Positions 41,964-50,680 of a stretch of DNA of 64,000 nucleotides are shown here, one piece after another. The first letter of the stretch is position 1, and each line of letters begins with the position of its first letter. The notes beneath the pieces were generated by a model that saw nothing but the letters and a program-made list of their open reading frames with translations, made no database searches and had not been told where the DNA came from. The DNA is taken from contig NZ_JAJBZH010000001.1 in NCBI RefSeq assembly GCF_020551945.1, positions 686,108 through 750,107 of the forward strand, in the 5' to 3' direction. The position numbers and the translations under genes were made by a program. This DNA comes from Cellulosimicrobium marinum. GTDB lineage: Bacteria > Actinomycetota > Actinomycetes > Actinomycetales > Cellulomonadaceae.

Positions 41964-43919
41964 GTGACCGTCGCCCACGCCCGCCCCGCCGCCCGGCGTC
42001 GCGCCACGGTCGCGCTCCTCGTCCCGGCGCTCGCGCTGCCGCTCGCCGCCTGCTCGCCCGACCGGCCCGAGCCCCAGGACGCCGCGGAACGGCTCGCCGC
42101 GGGCATCGCGGCCGGCGACGTGAGCGGACTGACCTTCTCCAACGGCGCCGTCGACGACGTGCAGGGCCACCTCGACGCCGTCCTCGAACCCGTCGCGGAG
42201 CTCACGCACACCGTCGAGGTCGAGACCGTGGACGTCGACGACGAGGGCGACGACGCGGGCGACCGCGCGACGGCGACCCTCGCCTACCGGTGGGACGTCA
42301 CCGACGAGTCCGCCTGGGAGTACACGACCACCGTCGACCTCACCTTCGCCGAGCCCGGCGACGGGGAGGACGGGCCGGGCGCGTGGGAGGTCGCCTGGGC
42401 GCCGGACGTCCTCGTGCCCGAGCTCGGGCAGGGCGACCGCCTCGCCGTCGAGCGCGTGCGCCCCGACCGTGCCGACGTCCTCGGCGCCGACGACGTCCCG
42501 ATCGTCACCGACCGGCCCGTGCACCGCCTCGGCGTGGACAAGACGCGCGTGGCGGCCGACGCGTGGGACGGCGCGGCGCGGGCGCTCGCGGACGTCGTCG
42601 GGATCGACGCGGACGAGTACGCCCAGCGCGTCGCCGGGGCGGGCGAGAAGGCGTTCGTCGAGGCGATCACGGTCCGCACGGAGGACAGCGCGGGGATCGA
42701 CGTCGACGCGGCGCGGCAGATCGACGGCGTCGCCGTCCTCGACGCGGAGCTGCCGCTCGCCCCGACGCGCGAGTTCGCGCGGCCCCTCCTCGGCCGGGTC
42801 GGCGCGGCGACCGCCGAGGTCGTGGAGGAGTCCGACGGCGCGGTGGCGGCCGGGGACATTGTCGGCCTGTCGGGCCTGCAGCGGCAGTACGACGAGCAGC
42901 TGCGCGGCACCCCCGGCGTGTCGATCTCCGTGGTGCCGGACGGCGGCACGCCGGACGAGGAGACCCGGGAGGTGTTCGCCGTCGAGCCGGTGGCGGGCGT
43001 CCCGCTGAGCACGACCCTGCGCCCCGACATGCAGATGGCCGCGGAGCAGGTGCTCGCCGGCCAGACGTCGCCGAGCGCGATCGTCGCGATCCGCCCGTCG
43101 ACGGGTGACGTGCTCGCGGCGGCGAGCGGGACCGCGGGCGAGGGCCTGTCGACGGCGACGACCGGTCAGTACGCGCCGGGCTCGACCTTCAAGGTCGCGA
43201 CGACGCTGGCGATGCTGCGCGCGGGCCTCACCCCGGACTCGACGGTGGCCTGCCCGGCGGAGATCACGGTCGACGGCCGCACGTTCCAGAACGTGCCGGG
43301 CTACCCCGCGGACGCGCTCGGCGACGTCCCGCTGCGCACCGCGTTCGCGAACTCGTGCAACACCGCGATGATCGGCCAGCGCGACACCGTGAGCCAGCAG
43401 GCGCTGCACGACGCCGCGGCGTCCCTCGGCCTGGGCGTCGAGGCGGACCTCGGCGCCCCGGCGTTCTGGGGGGACGTCCCGACGGACTCCGTGGGCACCG
43501 ACCACGCGGCGTCGATGATCGGCCAGGGCCGCGTTCTCGCGTCCCCGCTCGGCATGGCGACGGTCGCGGCGAGCGTGGCGGCCGGGCACCGGGTCGCGCC
43601 GGTCATGGTCCGCCCCGACGTGCAGCCCGCGGACGCGGAGCAGCCGTCCGGCGACCTCACCGAGGACGAGGCGGCGACCCTGCGCAGCCTCATGCGGTCC
43701 GTCGTGACCGACGGGTCCGCGTCGATGCTGGCCGACCTGCCGGAGGAGCCGGGCGCGAAGACCGGCACCGCGCAGTACGGCGACGGCACCCAGGCGCACG
43801 CGTGGATGATCGCGACGCAGGGCGACCTCGCCGTCGCGGTGTTCGTCGAGACGGGCGACGGCGGGTCCACGACGGCCGGCCCGCTCATGCGCGACTTCCT
43901 CGACGCGCCGAACCGCTGA
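41964..43919 (+). CDS. Lipoprotein penicillin-binding protein with MecA-type N-terminus
   Basis: The 651-residue protein has a signal peptide with lipobox LAAC, an NTF2/MecA_N-like region (about 25-170), a dimerisation part and the transpeptidase: SxxK in APGSTFKVATTLAMLRAGL, SxN in FANSCNTAMIG and KTG in GAKTGTAQYG. It should crosslink peptidoglycan and is of the PBP2a/PBP5 low-affinity type. GTG 41964 with GGGGGA upstream is used; a leaderless GTG at 41931, five bases after TACGGT, would add 11 residues. Confidence 0.88.
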   Translation: MTVAHARPAARRRATVALLVPALALPLAACSPDRPEPQDAAERLAAGIAAGDVSGLTFSNGAVDDVQGHLDAVLEPVAELTHTVEVETVDVDDEGDDAGDRATATLAYRWDVTDESAWEYTTTVDLTFAEPGDGEDGPGAWEVAWAPDVLVPELGQGDRLAVERVRPDRADVLGADDVPIVTDRPVHRLGVDKTRVAADAWDGAARALADVVGIDADEYAQRVAGAGEKAFVEAITVRTEDSAGIDVDAARQIDGVAVLDAELPLAPTREFARPLLGRVGAATAEVVEESDGAVAAGDIVGLSGLQRQYDEQLRGTPGVSISVVPDGGTPDEETREVFAVEPVAGVPLSTTLRPDMQMAAEQVLAGQTSPSAIVAIRPSTGDVLAAASGTAGEGLSTATTGQYAPGSTFKVATTLAMLRAGLTPDSTVACPAEITVDGRTFQNVPGYPADALGDVPLRTAFANSCNTAMIGQRDTVSQQALHDAAASLGLGVEADLGAPAFWGDVPTDSVGTDHAASMIGQGRVLASPLGMATVAASVAAGHRVAPVMVRPDVQPADAEQPSGDLTEDEAATLRSLMRSVVTDGSASMLADLPEEPGAKTGTAQYGDGTQAHAWMIATQGDLAVAVFVETGDGGSTTAGPLMRDFLDAPNR

Positions 43920-43940
43920 CGCCGGCACCGCGGGGCCCGG

Positions 43941-43973
43941 CGCGCTGACGGGGCGGCCCGCCCCGTCCGCGCG
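43941..43973. terminator. Hairpin between convergent genes
   Basis: GACGGGGC (43947-43954) pairs with GCCCCGTC (43960-43967) over a five-base loop, and the stem continues outward with CGCGC/GCGCG across one mismatch. It lies between the penicillin-binding protein and the secreted protein on the other strand. Confidence 0.5.
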
Positions 43974-43980
43974 GCAGGTG

Positions 43981-44886
43981 TCACGGGCAGCTGATCAGCA
44001 GGCTCGTGAGGGTGGTGCAGTTCGCACTCGCGGTGTCGTTGGCGGCGTTCGGGTCCGTCGGGCTCGACGACGTGCGGGTCGCCGTCGCCGGCAGCGAGCC
44101 GAGCGACAGCAGGCCGACGTTGACGGTGAAGCTCCGGGTCGCGGTCGTCCCGTTCGCGACGGCGGCCGTGTCGCACGTGATGGTGTCGTTCCCCGACGAG
44201 TAGGTGCACCCAGGCGGCAGCCCGGTCGCGGAGGAGGCCTGGCTCGGCACGGCGACCGTGACGACCGACGCCGTCGCGTCGGCAGGGCCGGAGTTGGTCA
44301 CGTCGAGCGTGTACGTGATCTGGGAGGACAGGAGCGGCCCGGCGACGGCGTCGAGCGACACCCCGAGGTCGGCGTCCGCGGCGAGGATCTCGAACGCCAC
44401 GGGCGGCGACAGGATCGTGAGCGTGCTCTGGTCCGCGTAGCTCTGGGGCACGGCCACGGTGCCGGGTGCGGCGTCGTCGCGGACGGTCAGTTCGACGTCG
44501 ACGGTGGTGACCTTGCTCGGCAGGTCGTCGACGGTGACCACGAGTGCCCCGTTGAAGCCGCCGAAGCCGCAGGTCACGGCGACTCCCGGGGCGAAGGTGC
44601 ACGCGGTCAGGTCGAACACGTCGGCGAGCGACGGACCGCCGCCGCCGATGCGGTAGTCGACGTCCTTGGGCATGCCGTCGACGTTGCGGAAGGAGATCGT
44701 CGCGTCGACGGTGTCCCCTGGTGCCAGGTCGGTCTCCGAGTAGGTGACGGTGATGTCGCTGGTCCCCAGGGACCCTGTCGACGTGACGGGCGCTGCGGAG
44801 GCGGGTTGGGCGGCGGCGATGCCGACGGTCCCGAGGACGAGTGCGACGGCGGCCGCGGCCGCACGCCGCATGGTGAGCGTGTGCAT
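43981..44886 (-). CDS. Secreted DUF11-domain protein
   Basis: The 301-residue protein has a Sec signal (RRAAAAAVALVLGTVGIAAA, cleavage near AQPASAAP) and two Ig-like repeats. The second contains the DUF11 signature ADLGVSLDAVAG ... TYTLDVTNSGPADAT ... NDTASANC. Four or more cysteines suggest disulfides. It has no LPXTG or membrane anchor, so it is released or loosely wall-bound. Function unknown, possibly structural. Confidence 0.8.
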   Translation of the reverse strand: MHTLTMRRAAAAAVALVLGTVGIAAAQPASAAPVTSTGSLGTSDITVTYSETDLAPGDTVDATISFRNVDGMPKDVDYRIGGGGPSLADVFDLTACTFAPGVAVTCGFGGFNGALVVTVDDLPSKVTTVDVELTVRDDAAPGTVAVPQSYADQSTLTILSPPVAFEILAADADLGVSLDAVAGPLLSSQITYTLDVTNSGPADATASVVTVAVPSQASSATGLPPGCTYSSGNDTITCDTAAVANGTTATRSFTVNVGLLSLGSLPATATRTSSSPTDPNAANDTASANCTTLTSLLISCP

Positions 44887-45186
44887 GGTGGATCCCCCTG
44901 TGCCTCTTTCGAGGTCGCGGGCCGGGGCCCGCTCGGTTCGTGTGGCCCGCGTGGCGGGCGTCGGACGCGACCTCCGCCCGGACGGGGCGTGGCGCGGTCA
45001 CGACGTCGTGCGGCGCTGCGGTGCGCTTCCCCCTGACGTCTTCGAGTGTCCGCCGCTGCCGCGGGGTCGGCAACCGGCGGGAATGCGCGACGGGGTCGAG
45101 GGGTTGGGGGAGCAGGTAGGATCGGGTGCCGCGGGCGACGATCATGCCGCCCTGCAGTCCTTCCAGCGAGACCGGGAGACACCTTC
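44887..45186. other. Intergenic region upstream of a leader peptide
   Basis: No gene is supported here. The left half should hold the promoter of the DUF11 gene on the other strand. The right half holds a -10-like TAGGAT at 45117-45122, giving a leader transcript that reaches the short reading frame at 45187 after about 58 bases. Confidence 0.45.
45117..45122 (+). promoter_or_regulatory. Candidate -10 element for the leader peptide and transporter
   Basis: TAGGAT fits the actinobacterial -10 pattern and would start transcription near 45129. No good -35 is seen at 16-18 bases. Confidence 0.35.
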
Positions 45187-45270
45187 GTGTCCGTCAGCGT
45201 GCCCACGTGGTACCTCACCGAGCGCCGCGACGTCGACCTCCGTCGAGTCGCCAGCGCGCTGTGTCGCTGA
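45187..45270 (+). CDS. Leader peptide ending VASALCR (cysteine-type attenuator)
   Basis: This 27-codon frame starts with GTG 45187, eight bases after GGGAGA, and ends RRDVDLRRVASALCR and stop. Actinobacterial leader peptides of the RHIDLxRVASALC type precede sulfur and cysteine genes, with the penultimate Cys as the sensing codon. Stalling at the Cys codon when charged tRNA-Cys is short would change folding of the following 227-base leader and raise expression of the transporter. The size, ribosome site and position are directly visible; the mechanism is inferred. Confidence 0.8.
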   Translation: MSVSVPTWYLTERRDVDLRRVASALCR

Positions 45271-45381
45271 CCCCTCGTCGTCGCTGATCCTCCCGCCGCT
45301 CCCCGGCTCCCGGACCCGTCCCGTCCCGTCGTGACGCGCGGTTCCTGAGGTCCCGTGCGGTCCGCGGCCGTCCGGCTGGAC

Positions 45382-45419
45382 CCTCCGCCCGACCCCGTCC
45401 CGGGTCCGTCGCGCGGAGG
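45382..45419 (+). promoter_or_regulatory. Possible attenuator stem in the transporter leader
   Basis: CCTCCG (45382-45387) and GACCC (45391-45395) can pair with CGGAGG (45414-45419) and GGGTC (45402-45406), giving a two-part stem between the leader peptide and the transporter start. No U-tract follows, so it may act on ribosome access or Rho rather than as a classic terminator. Confidence 0.35.
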
Positions 45420-45497
45420 CGACGACACACCCCGCCCCCTCCCCGAGCGCGGCCGTGTCGCGCCCGTGCTCCCGCACGCACCCCGAAAGGTCCTTCC

Positions 45498-47030
45498 GTG
45501 CCCTCGACCTCCTCCACGCCGCCCTCCGCGGCCAAGCCCGACGCCGCGTCGTCGGCGTCCGGCAAGCGTCGCCGACGCTTCCCGTCCTTCAGCACCCAGA
45601 TCCTCCTCGGCCTCGCGCTCGGCGTGGTCCTCGGCGGCGTCGCGCTCGCGATGGGCCCCCAGGACGCCGACGGCGAGGTGCCGAACGGCCTGACGACGAC
45701 GCTCGCCACCATCGGCGGGTCGTTCGTCACCCTGCTCAAGGCGATCGTGCCGCCGCTGGTCTTCACGGCGATCGTCGCGTCGATCGCGAACCTGCGGACC
45801 GTCACCAACGCCGCGCGCCTGGCCGGGCAGACGCTCCTGTGGTTCGCCATCACCGCGGCGATCTCCGTGGCCGTCGGCATCGGCCTCGGCCTGCTGTTCC
45901 AGCCGGGCAACCGGGCGTCGGTCTCGGTCGAGGACGCGTCCGAGGTCGGCCGCACCGGGTCGTGGCTCGACTTCCTCACCGGCATCATCCCGGGCAACGT
46001 GCTCGGCCTCGGGGCGAGCACGAACCTCGAGACCGGCGCGGACGGTGCCGTGAGCGGCGCGTCCACGTCCGTGAGCTTCAACGTGCTGCAGATCCTCGTC
46101 GTCGCTCTCGTCATCGGCATCGCGGCGCTGAAGTCCGGCAGCAAGGCCGACCCGTTCCTCGCGTTCAACCGGTCCGCCCTGGCGATCATCCAGAAGGTGC
46201 TCTGGTGGATCATCCGCCTCGCGCCGCTCGGCACGCTCGGCCTCATCGGCAACGCCATCGCGACGTACGGGTGGAGCTCCCTGAGCTCGCTCGCGTGGTT
46301 CGCCGCCGCGATCTACGTGGGCCTCGCCCTCGTCCTGTTCGTCGTGTACCCGGTGCTGCTGCGCGCCAACGGCCTGAAGATCACGAGCTACTTCAAGGGC
46401 GCCTGGCCGGCGATCCAGCTCGCGTTCGTCTCGCGCTCCTCGATCGGCACGCTGCCCGTCACGGAGCGCGTCACCGAGCGCAACCTCGGCGTGCCGCGCG
46501 AGTACGCGTCGTTCGCCGTGCCGCTGGGCGCGACGACGAAGATGGACGGCTGCGCCTCGATCTACCCGGCCATCTCGGCGATCTTCGTCGCGGAGATCTT
46601 CGGGATCGACCTGACGATCCCCGACTACCTGCTCATCGCGTTCGTCTCCGTGGTCGGCTCGGCCGCGACCGCGGGGCTCACGGGCGCGGTCGTCATGCTC
46701 ACCCTCACGCTCTCGACGCTGGGCCTGCCCCTCGCGGGCGTCGGCCTGCTGCTCGCGATCGACCCGATCCTCGACATGGGTCGCACCGCGGTGAACGTCG
46801 CGGGCCAGGCGCTCGTGCCGACGATCGTCGCCAAGCGCGAGGGCATCCTCGACGTCGAGCAGTACGAGTCCGCGACGGCGGAGGACCTGTTCGCGGACGA
46901 CGAGACCGCCGACGCCGCGACCGGCACGACGGACGAGGCGACCTCGGGCACCGAGGAGGCCGCGGCGTCGGGCACGGCGGGTGCTCCGGGCGCGGCGGGT
47001 AAGGAGCCCGTGGAGGCCGGCACCCGCTGA
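45498..47030 (+). CDS. Dicarboxylate/amino-acid:cation symporter, probably L-cystine type
   Basis: The 510-residue DAACS protein has eight helices plus two re-entrant loops. Its motifs are FVSRSSIGTLPVTERV, LGATTKMDGCASIYPAISAI and AIDPILDMGRTAVNVAGQA. The GCAxIYPAxxA block recalls the TcyP/YdjN cystine transporters rather than the glutamate type with NMDGT; this is from memory. A Cys-ending leader peptide upstream supports cystine uptake. The C-tail is a Glu/Ala-rich extension. GTG 45498 has AAAGG upstream. Confidence 0.85.
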   Translation: MPSTSSTPPSAAKPDAASSASGKRRRRFPSFSTQILLGLALGVVLGGVALAMGPQDADGEVPNGLTTTLATIGGSFVTLLKAIVPPLVFTAIVASIANLRTVTNAARLAGQTLLWFAITAAISVAVGIGLGLLFQPGNRASVSVEDASEVGRTGSWLDFLTGIIPGNVLGLGASTNLETGADGAVSGASTSVSFNVLQILVVALVIGIAALKSGSKADPFLAFNRSALAIIQKVLWWIIRLAPLGTLGLIGNAIATYGWSSLSSLAWFAAAIYVGLALVLFVVYPVLLRANGLKITSYFKGAWPAIQLAFVSRSSIGTLPVTERVTERNLGVPREYASFAVPLGATTKMDGCASIYPAISAIFVAEIFGIDLTIPDYLLIAFVSVVGSAATAGLTGAVVMLTLTLSTLGLPLAGVGLLLAIDPILDMGRTAVNVAGQALVPTIVAKREGILDVEQYESATAEDLFADDETADAATGTTDEATSGTEEAAASGTAGAPGAAGKEPVEAGTR

Positions 47031-47054
47031 CGCCGACCACGGACCTCCTCGCAC

Positions 47055-47111
47055 CCGAGACCGGGGTTGCTGCCGCTATCCGACGGATACCGGCAGCAAC
47101 CCCGTTCTCGG
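47055..47111. terminator. Very long hairpin between convergent genes
   Basis: Twenty-one-base arms (47055-47075 and 47091-47111, one mismatch) enclose TATCCG-A-CGGATA, so the whole element can fold as one stem of about 27 pairs. It separates the symporter from the lipoprotein on the other strand. Confidence 0.7.
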
Positions 47112-47136
47112 CGCTGGAGGAGGCGCTGCGCTCAGG

Positions 47137-47598
47137 TCAGGCGGCGAACTCGTACCCGGCCTCGGCGCACTGCGTGCGGAACGACTCGAGCGCCGGCTCG
47201 AAGTCGACCGTCGTGACCTCGACACCCGTGAGGGCGGCCTCGAACGGGGCCTTGATGCCGTTGAGGTCGGCCTGGAGCTCGATGTCGGCGAAGCGCTGGA
47301 CCGAGGCGATCTTGTCGCGCGTGGTCGCGAGCTCGGTCACCGTCTCGTCGGTGACCTCCTCGGTCGTCAGCGGGAAGGTCTCGTCGACGCGCGTCGCGAG
47401 GGAGTTCTCGCCGCCGTCGTAGAAGCCGGCGCACGACTGCTCGATGGGGAGCACGGTCGCCTCGGGCGCCTCGGCCTCGGTGGTGGTGGTCTCGTCGGGG
47501 GTCGTGGTGTCGCTGCTCGACGGGTCGGTCGTCGACGCGCAGGACGCCAGCAGGAGGGCACAGGAGAGCGCCGCGGTAGCGGCAAGGTACTTACGCAT
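47137..47598 (-). CDS. Predicted lipoprotein of unknown function
   Basis: The 153-residue protein has a signal peptide with lipobox LASC, a Thr/Ser/Glu linker (TTDPSSSDTTTPDETTTTEA) and an all-helical acidic outer domain with cysteines in QSCAGFYDGG and RTQCAEAGYEF that could bond. No family is recognised. The ATG lies directly downstream of a -10-like TCCAAT, suggesting a leaderless mRNA. Convergent with the symporter. Confidence 0.75.
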   Translation of the reverse strand: MRKYLAATAALSCALLLASCASTTDPSSSDTTTPDETTTTEAEAPEATVLPIEQSCAGFYDGGENSLATRVDETFPLTTEEVTDETVTELATTRDKIASVQRFADIELQADLNGIKAPFEAALTGVEVTTVDFEPALESFRTQCAEAGYEFAA

Positions 47599-47605
47599 GC
47601 TAAGG

Positions 47606-47635
47606 ATTGGACACCGGCGCGCCCCGCCCGTGCAA
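47606..47635 (-). promoter_or_regulatory. Candidate promoter of the lipoprotein gene
   Basis: On the minus strand TTGCAC (47630-47635) and TCCAAT (47606-47611) are 18 bases apart, and the gene's ATG follows after seven bases, so the transcript would begin at or next to the start codon. Confidence 0.45.
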
Positions 47636-47706
47636 GGAAGTTTCCGACCCGGAGCGGCTCTCAGCGGCGGAATCCCGCCGATTCCTCGCCCTCCCTGTGG
47701 GCAGCC

Positions 47707-48681
47707 TCACACGTCTGAGACGCCCGTCTCGGTCCCGTTCTCGTCGACCAGCAGGACGACCTTCCCGCGCACGTGGCCACCGGCGACGAGGTCGAGCGCC
47801 GCCGCGGCGTCGGCGAGCGCGAAGCGTCGCGCGACCTCCAGTCGCAGACCGCCGTCCTCCGCGAGCGCCAGCACCTCGTCGAGCGCACCCCGCGCGTCGA
47901 CCTTGTCCACGATCCCGGCGGCGCGGGCCGCGGCGGACCCCGCGACGGTGACCGCCATCGGCGGCGCGTCGGGATCGGGGTCCGTGAGGCCGTCCCCGAG
48001 CAGCTCGACCGTCGCCTCCACCGTCTCGGCCGAGCCGACGAGGTCGACCACGACGCTCACCTCGTCGAGCCCGTCGCCCAGCGCACGAACCGCCGCGACG
48101 AGCCCCGCGCCGTAGGCGACCGGCGTCGCGCCCAGAGAACGCAGGTACTCGTGGTTCGCGGGCGAGGACGTGCCGACGACCCGTGCCCCGAGCGCCCGCG
48201 CGATCTGCACCGCCGCCGAGCCCACGCCCCCGCTCGCACCGTGCAGCAGCACCACGTCGCCCTCGCCGACGTCCGCCTGGACGAGCGCCGAGAACGCGGT
48301 CGCCGCCGCCACCGGCAGCACCGCCGCCTGCTCGAACGGCACCGACGACGGCTTGCGCCGCACCTGGTCCGCCCGCGCGAGAGCGAGCTCGCGCTGAGCA
48401 CCGGTCCCGTGCCACACCACCTCGTCGCCCGGAGCGAACCCCTCGACCTCGGGGCCCACGGCGTCCACCACCCCGGCGGCCTCGAACCCCAGCACCCCGG
48501 GAACAGCGCCCCCGAACGACCCCGCGAGCCGCTTCACGTCCGCCGGGTTGACGCCGATCGCGACGTTCGCCACGCGGAGCTGCCCCGCACCAGGCTCACC
48601 CACCTGCTCCCGCCCCACGTGCAGGCGCTCGGGCCCGCCGAAGGCGTCGAAGCCGACGACGGTCGTCGCCCGTGTGCTCAT
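47707..48681 (-). CDS. NADPH:quinone reductase-like zinc-free alcohol dehydrogenase
   Basis: The 324-residue MDR protein shows VANVAIGVNPADVKRLAGSF, PGVLGFEAAGVVDAVG, VLLHGASGGVGSAAVQIARA and a C-terminal RGKVVLLVD. The zinc ligands of alcohol dehydrogenases are missing, as in QOR-type quinone reductases. It should use NADPH to reduce quinones or enones. ATG 48681 has GGGAGGA upstream. It stands alone; a small hairpin (47665-47680) follows the stop. Confidence 0.87.
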   Translation of the reverse strand: MSTRATTVVGFDAFGGPERLHVGREQVGEPGAGQLRVANVAIGVNPADVKRLAGSFGGAVPGVLGFEAAGVVDAVGPEVEGFAPGDEVVWHGTGAQRELALARADQVRRKPSSVPFEQAAVLPVAAATAFSALVQADVGEGDVVLLHGASGGVGSAAVQIARALGARVVGTSSPANHEYLRSLGATPVAYGAGLVAAVRALGDGLDEVSVVVDLVGSAETVEATVELLGDGLTDPDPDAPPMAVTVAGSAAARAAGIVDKVDARGALDEVLALAEDGGLRLEVARRFALADAAAALDLVAGGHVRGKVVLLVDENGTETGVSDV

Positions 48682-48867
48682 CGGTCCTCCCGGGATCGCC
48701 CGCGGGCGACGTCGCCCCGCCCGCACGGCGCGCAGGCGGCCCGGGACGGCCCGGACGCGCCCACTCTCCCACCACGGTGGACACGCTGCCAGCGTCCGAC
48801 GCCTCGCGAGACGACGTGACCGCCGCCCCGGGAGGAATCTCGCCGCCGGGCGCGTTGCACCAGGACG

Positions 48868-49257
48868 ATGACGTCACGACCGACCCCACGACCGGACGCT
48901 CGACCTCGCGTCGCGCACGACGGCGCACGCGACAGACTGCTCGACGTCCGTGCCGACGCCGAGCGGCGGCGCCGTGCGCTGCGGGCGGACGTCGTCGGCA
49001 TCGTCGAGGCGTCGCGCGACTCGAACGCCGACGACGAGCACGACCCCGACGGCGCGACGGTCGCGTTCGAGCGGGCCCAGGTCGAGGCGCTCGCGCGGGA
49101 CGCGGCGGCCCGCGTGGAGGAGGTCGACGCGGCCCTCGCACGCCTCGACGCCGGGACGTACGGCGTGTGCGCCCGGTGCGGACGGCCGATCCCCGCGGAG
49201 CGTCTGGAGGCCCGCCCGACGGCGACCGCGTGCGTCGCGTGCGCGTCGCTCCGGTGA
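48868..49257 (+). CDS. DksA/TraR-type zinc-finger protein
   Basis: The 129-residue protein has a coiled-coil body (EHDPDGATVAFERAQVEALA, ARVEEVDAALARLDAGTYGV) and a C4 finger CARCGRPIPAERLEARPTA ending in ACVACASLR. DksA-type proteins reach through the RNA polymerase secondary channel; here the acidic tip motif is DNADDEHDPDG, so the function may be similar. ATG 48868 is adopted; the start is uncertain as the N-terminal 20 residues are Pro/Arg-rich. Confidence 0.78.
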   Translation: MTSRPTPRPDARPRVAHDGARDRLLDVRADAERRRRALRADVVGIVEASRDSNADDEHDPDGATVAFERAQVEALARDAAARVEEVDAALARLDAGTYGVCARCGRPIPAERLEARPTATACVACASLR

Positions 49258-49298
49258 GTGGGGTGTTGAGCGGGGCGAGCGTGGTGCTGCGGATCGGG

Positions 49299-50576
49299 TC
49301 AGCCGGTGAAGCGCTCGCGGCGCTCGACGACGCGGCCGGCGCCGCGGCCGTGGTTCCCGGCGGGGTCCCAGGTGTAGACCTCGGTGCCGGTGACGAGGAC
49401 GTGCTCGGCGCGCGACGTCACGTCGAGGGGGTCGCCGGACCACACGACGACGTCGCCGTCGAGGCCGGGGGCGAGCGCGCCGACGCGGTCGTCGAGGTCG
49501 AGGAACGTGGCGGGGTTGAGGGTGAGGGCCTGCAGGGCGACGTCGCGGTCGAGCCCTTCCTTGACGGCGAGCGACGCCTGGTGCACGAGGAAGTTGATCG
49601 GGACGACGGGGTGGTCGGTCGTGATGGCGACGCGCACGCCCGCGCGGGCGAGGACGCCGAGCGTCGCGATGGCGCGGTCGCGCAGCTCGACCTTGGAACG
49701 GGTCGTGAACATGGGCCCGAAGATGACGGGCACGTCGCGCTCGGCGAGCACGTCGGCGACGGCGGCGCCGTCGGTGCCGTGGTTGAGGACGAGGCGGTAC
49801 CCGAACTCGTCGGCGAGGCGCAGGGCGGTCGCGATGTCGTCGGCGCGGTGGGTGTGCTGGTCCCAGAACAGCTCGCCGGCGAGGACGCGCGCGAGCGTCT
49901 CCTTCGTGAGGTCGCGCTCGAACGGCTCGCCCTTCGCGTCCGCGGCGTCGCGCTTCGCGGCGTAGTTCTGCGCGTCGACGAGCGCGGAACGGATCACCTG
50001 GGCGACGCCGAGGCGGGTGGACGGGGTCTGCTTCTTGTCGCCGTACACGCGCTTGGGGTTCTCGCCGAGGGCGGACTTCACGGACACGGCCTCGCGGATC
50101 ACCTGCTCGTCGACGGTGCGCCCGCCCCACGTCTTGATCGCGACGGTCTGCCCGCCGATCGGGTTGCCCGACCCGGGCTTCACGACGGCGGTCGTGACGC
50201 CGCCCGCGAGCGCGTCGCGGAACCCCTCGTCCTCGACGTAGATGCCGTCGATCGCGCGGAACGCGGCACCGTTGGGGTTCGTCATCTCGTTCGTGTCGTT
50301 GCCGGCCCAGCCCTCGCCCTCCTCGTGGACGCCGAGGTGCGCGTGGGCCTCGACGAAGCCGGGGAGCACCCACCGGCCGTGCGCGTCGAGGACGCGGGCG
50401 CCGTCGGGCACGACGACGTCCGCGCCGACCGCGGTGATGATGCCGTCCTCGATCAGCACCGTGCCGTTCTCCACGGGGGAGGAGGCGATCGGGACGACGT
50501 AGCCGTTCGTGACGGCGACGGTGCCTCGGGCGGTGCGGGGCGTGGTGCGCTCCGGGCGCGTGGGGGAGGAGGTCAT
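49299..50576 (-). CDS. Amidohydrolase (imidazolonepropionase/isoaspartyl dipeptidase-like)
   Basis: The 425-residue TIM-barrel enzyme has the metal-binding HAHLG (after GFVEAHAHLG), DQHTHRADD, VLNHGTDG and ITTDHPVVP (Asp). Family members hydrolyse cyclic amides or ureas with one or two metal ions. The substrate cannot be named. ATG 50576 is chosen; a frame to 50678 adds unrelated residues. It is divergent from the Pr6Pr gene, 104 bases away. Confidence 0.85.
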   Translation of the reverse strand: MTSSPTRPERTTPRTARGTVAVTNGYVVPIASSPVENGTVLIEDGIITAVGADVVVPDGARVLDAHGRWVLPGFVEAHAHLGVHEEGEGWAGNDTNEMTNPNGAAFRAIDGIYVEDEGFRDALAGGVTTAVVKPGSGNPIGGQTVAIKTWGGRTVDEQVIREAVSVKSALGENPKRVYGDKKQTPSTRLGVAQVIRSALVDAQNYAAKRDAADAKGEPFERDLTKETLARVLAGELFWDQHTHRADDIATALRLADEFGYRLVLNHGTDGAAVADVLAERDVPVIFGPMFTTRSKVELRDRAIATLGVLARAGVRVAITTDHPVVPINFLVHQASLAVKEGLDRDVALQALTLNPATFLDLDDRVGALAPGLDGDVVVWSGDPLDVTSRAEHVLVTGTEVYTWDPAGNHGRGAGRVVERRERFTG

Positions 50577-50680
50577 GACCCCATCATCACCCGGCGGGTG
50601 CGGCACGGGCGGGGCGCGGGCGGCGATAGGCTCGGCGTACGGGCCGTCGTCGGCCCGGTGGAGCGCGCGAAGGAGCACGC

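Noticed and set aside
39144-43928. Open frame of about 1600 codons antisense to the TetR, MMPL and penicillin-binding genes
   Set aside because: Composition is Arg/Glu/Asp/His/Gly-rich with no fold motif; the sense frames hold clear families.
45142-45477. Minus-strand frame of 111 codons over the leader region
   Set aside because: No motif or ribosome site, and it overlaps the much better supported leader peptide.
47665-47680. CGGCGG-AATC-CCGCCG hairpin after the quinone reductase gene
   Set aside because: Six base pairs in GC-rich DNA are weak evidence, so it is only mentioned in the gene entry.
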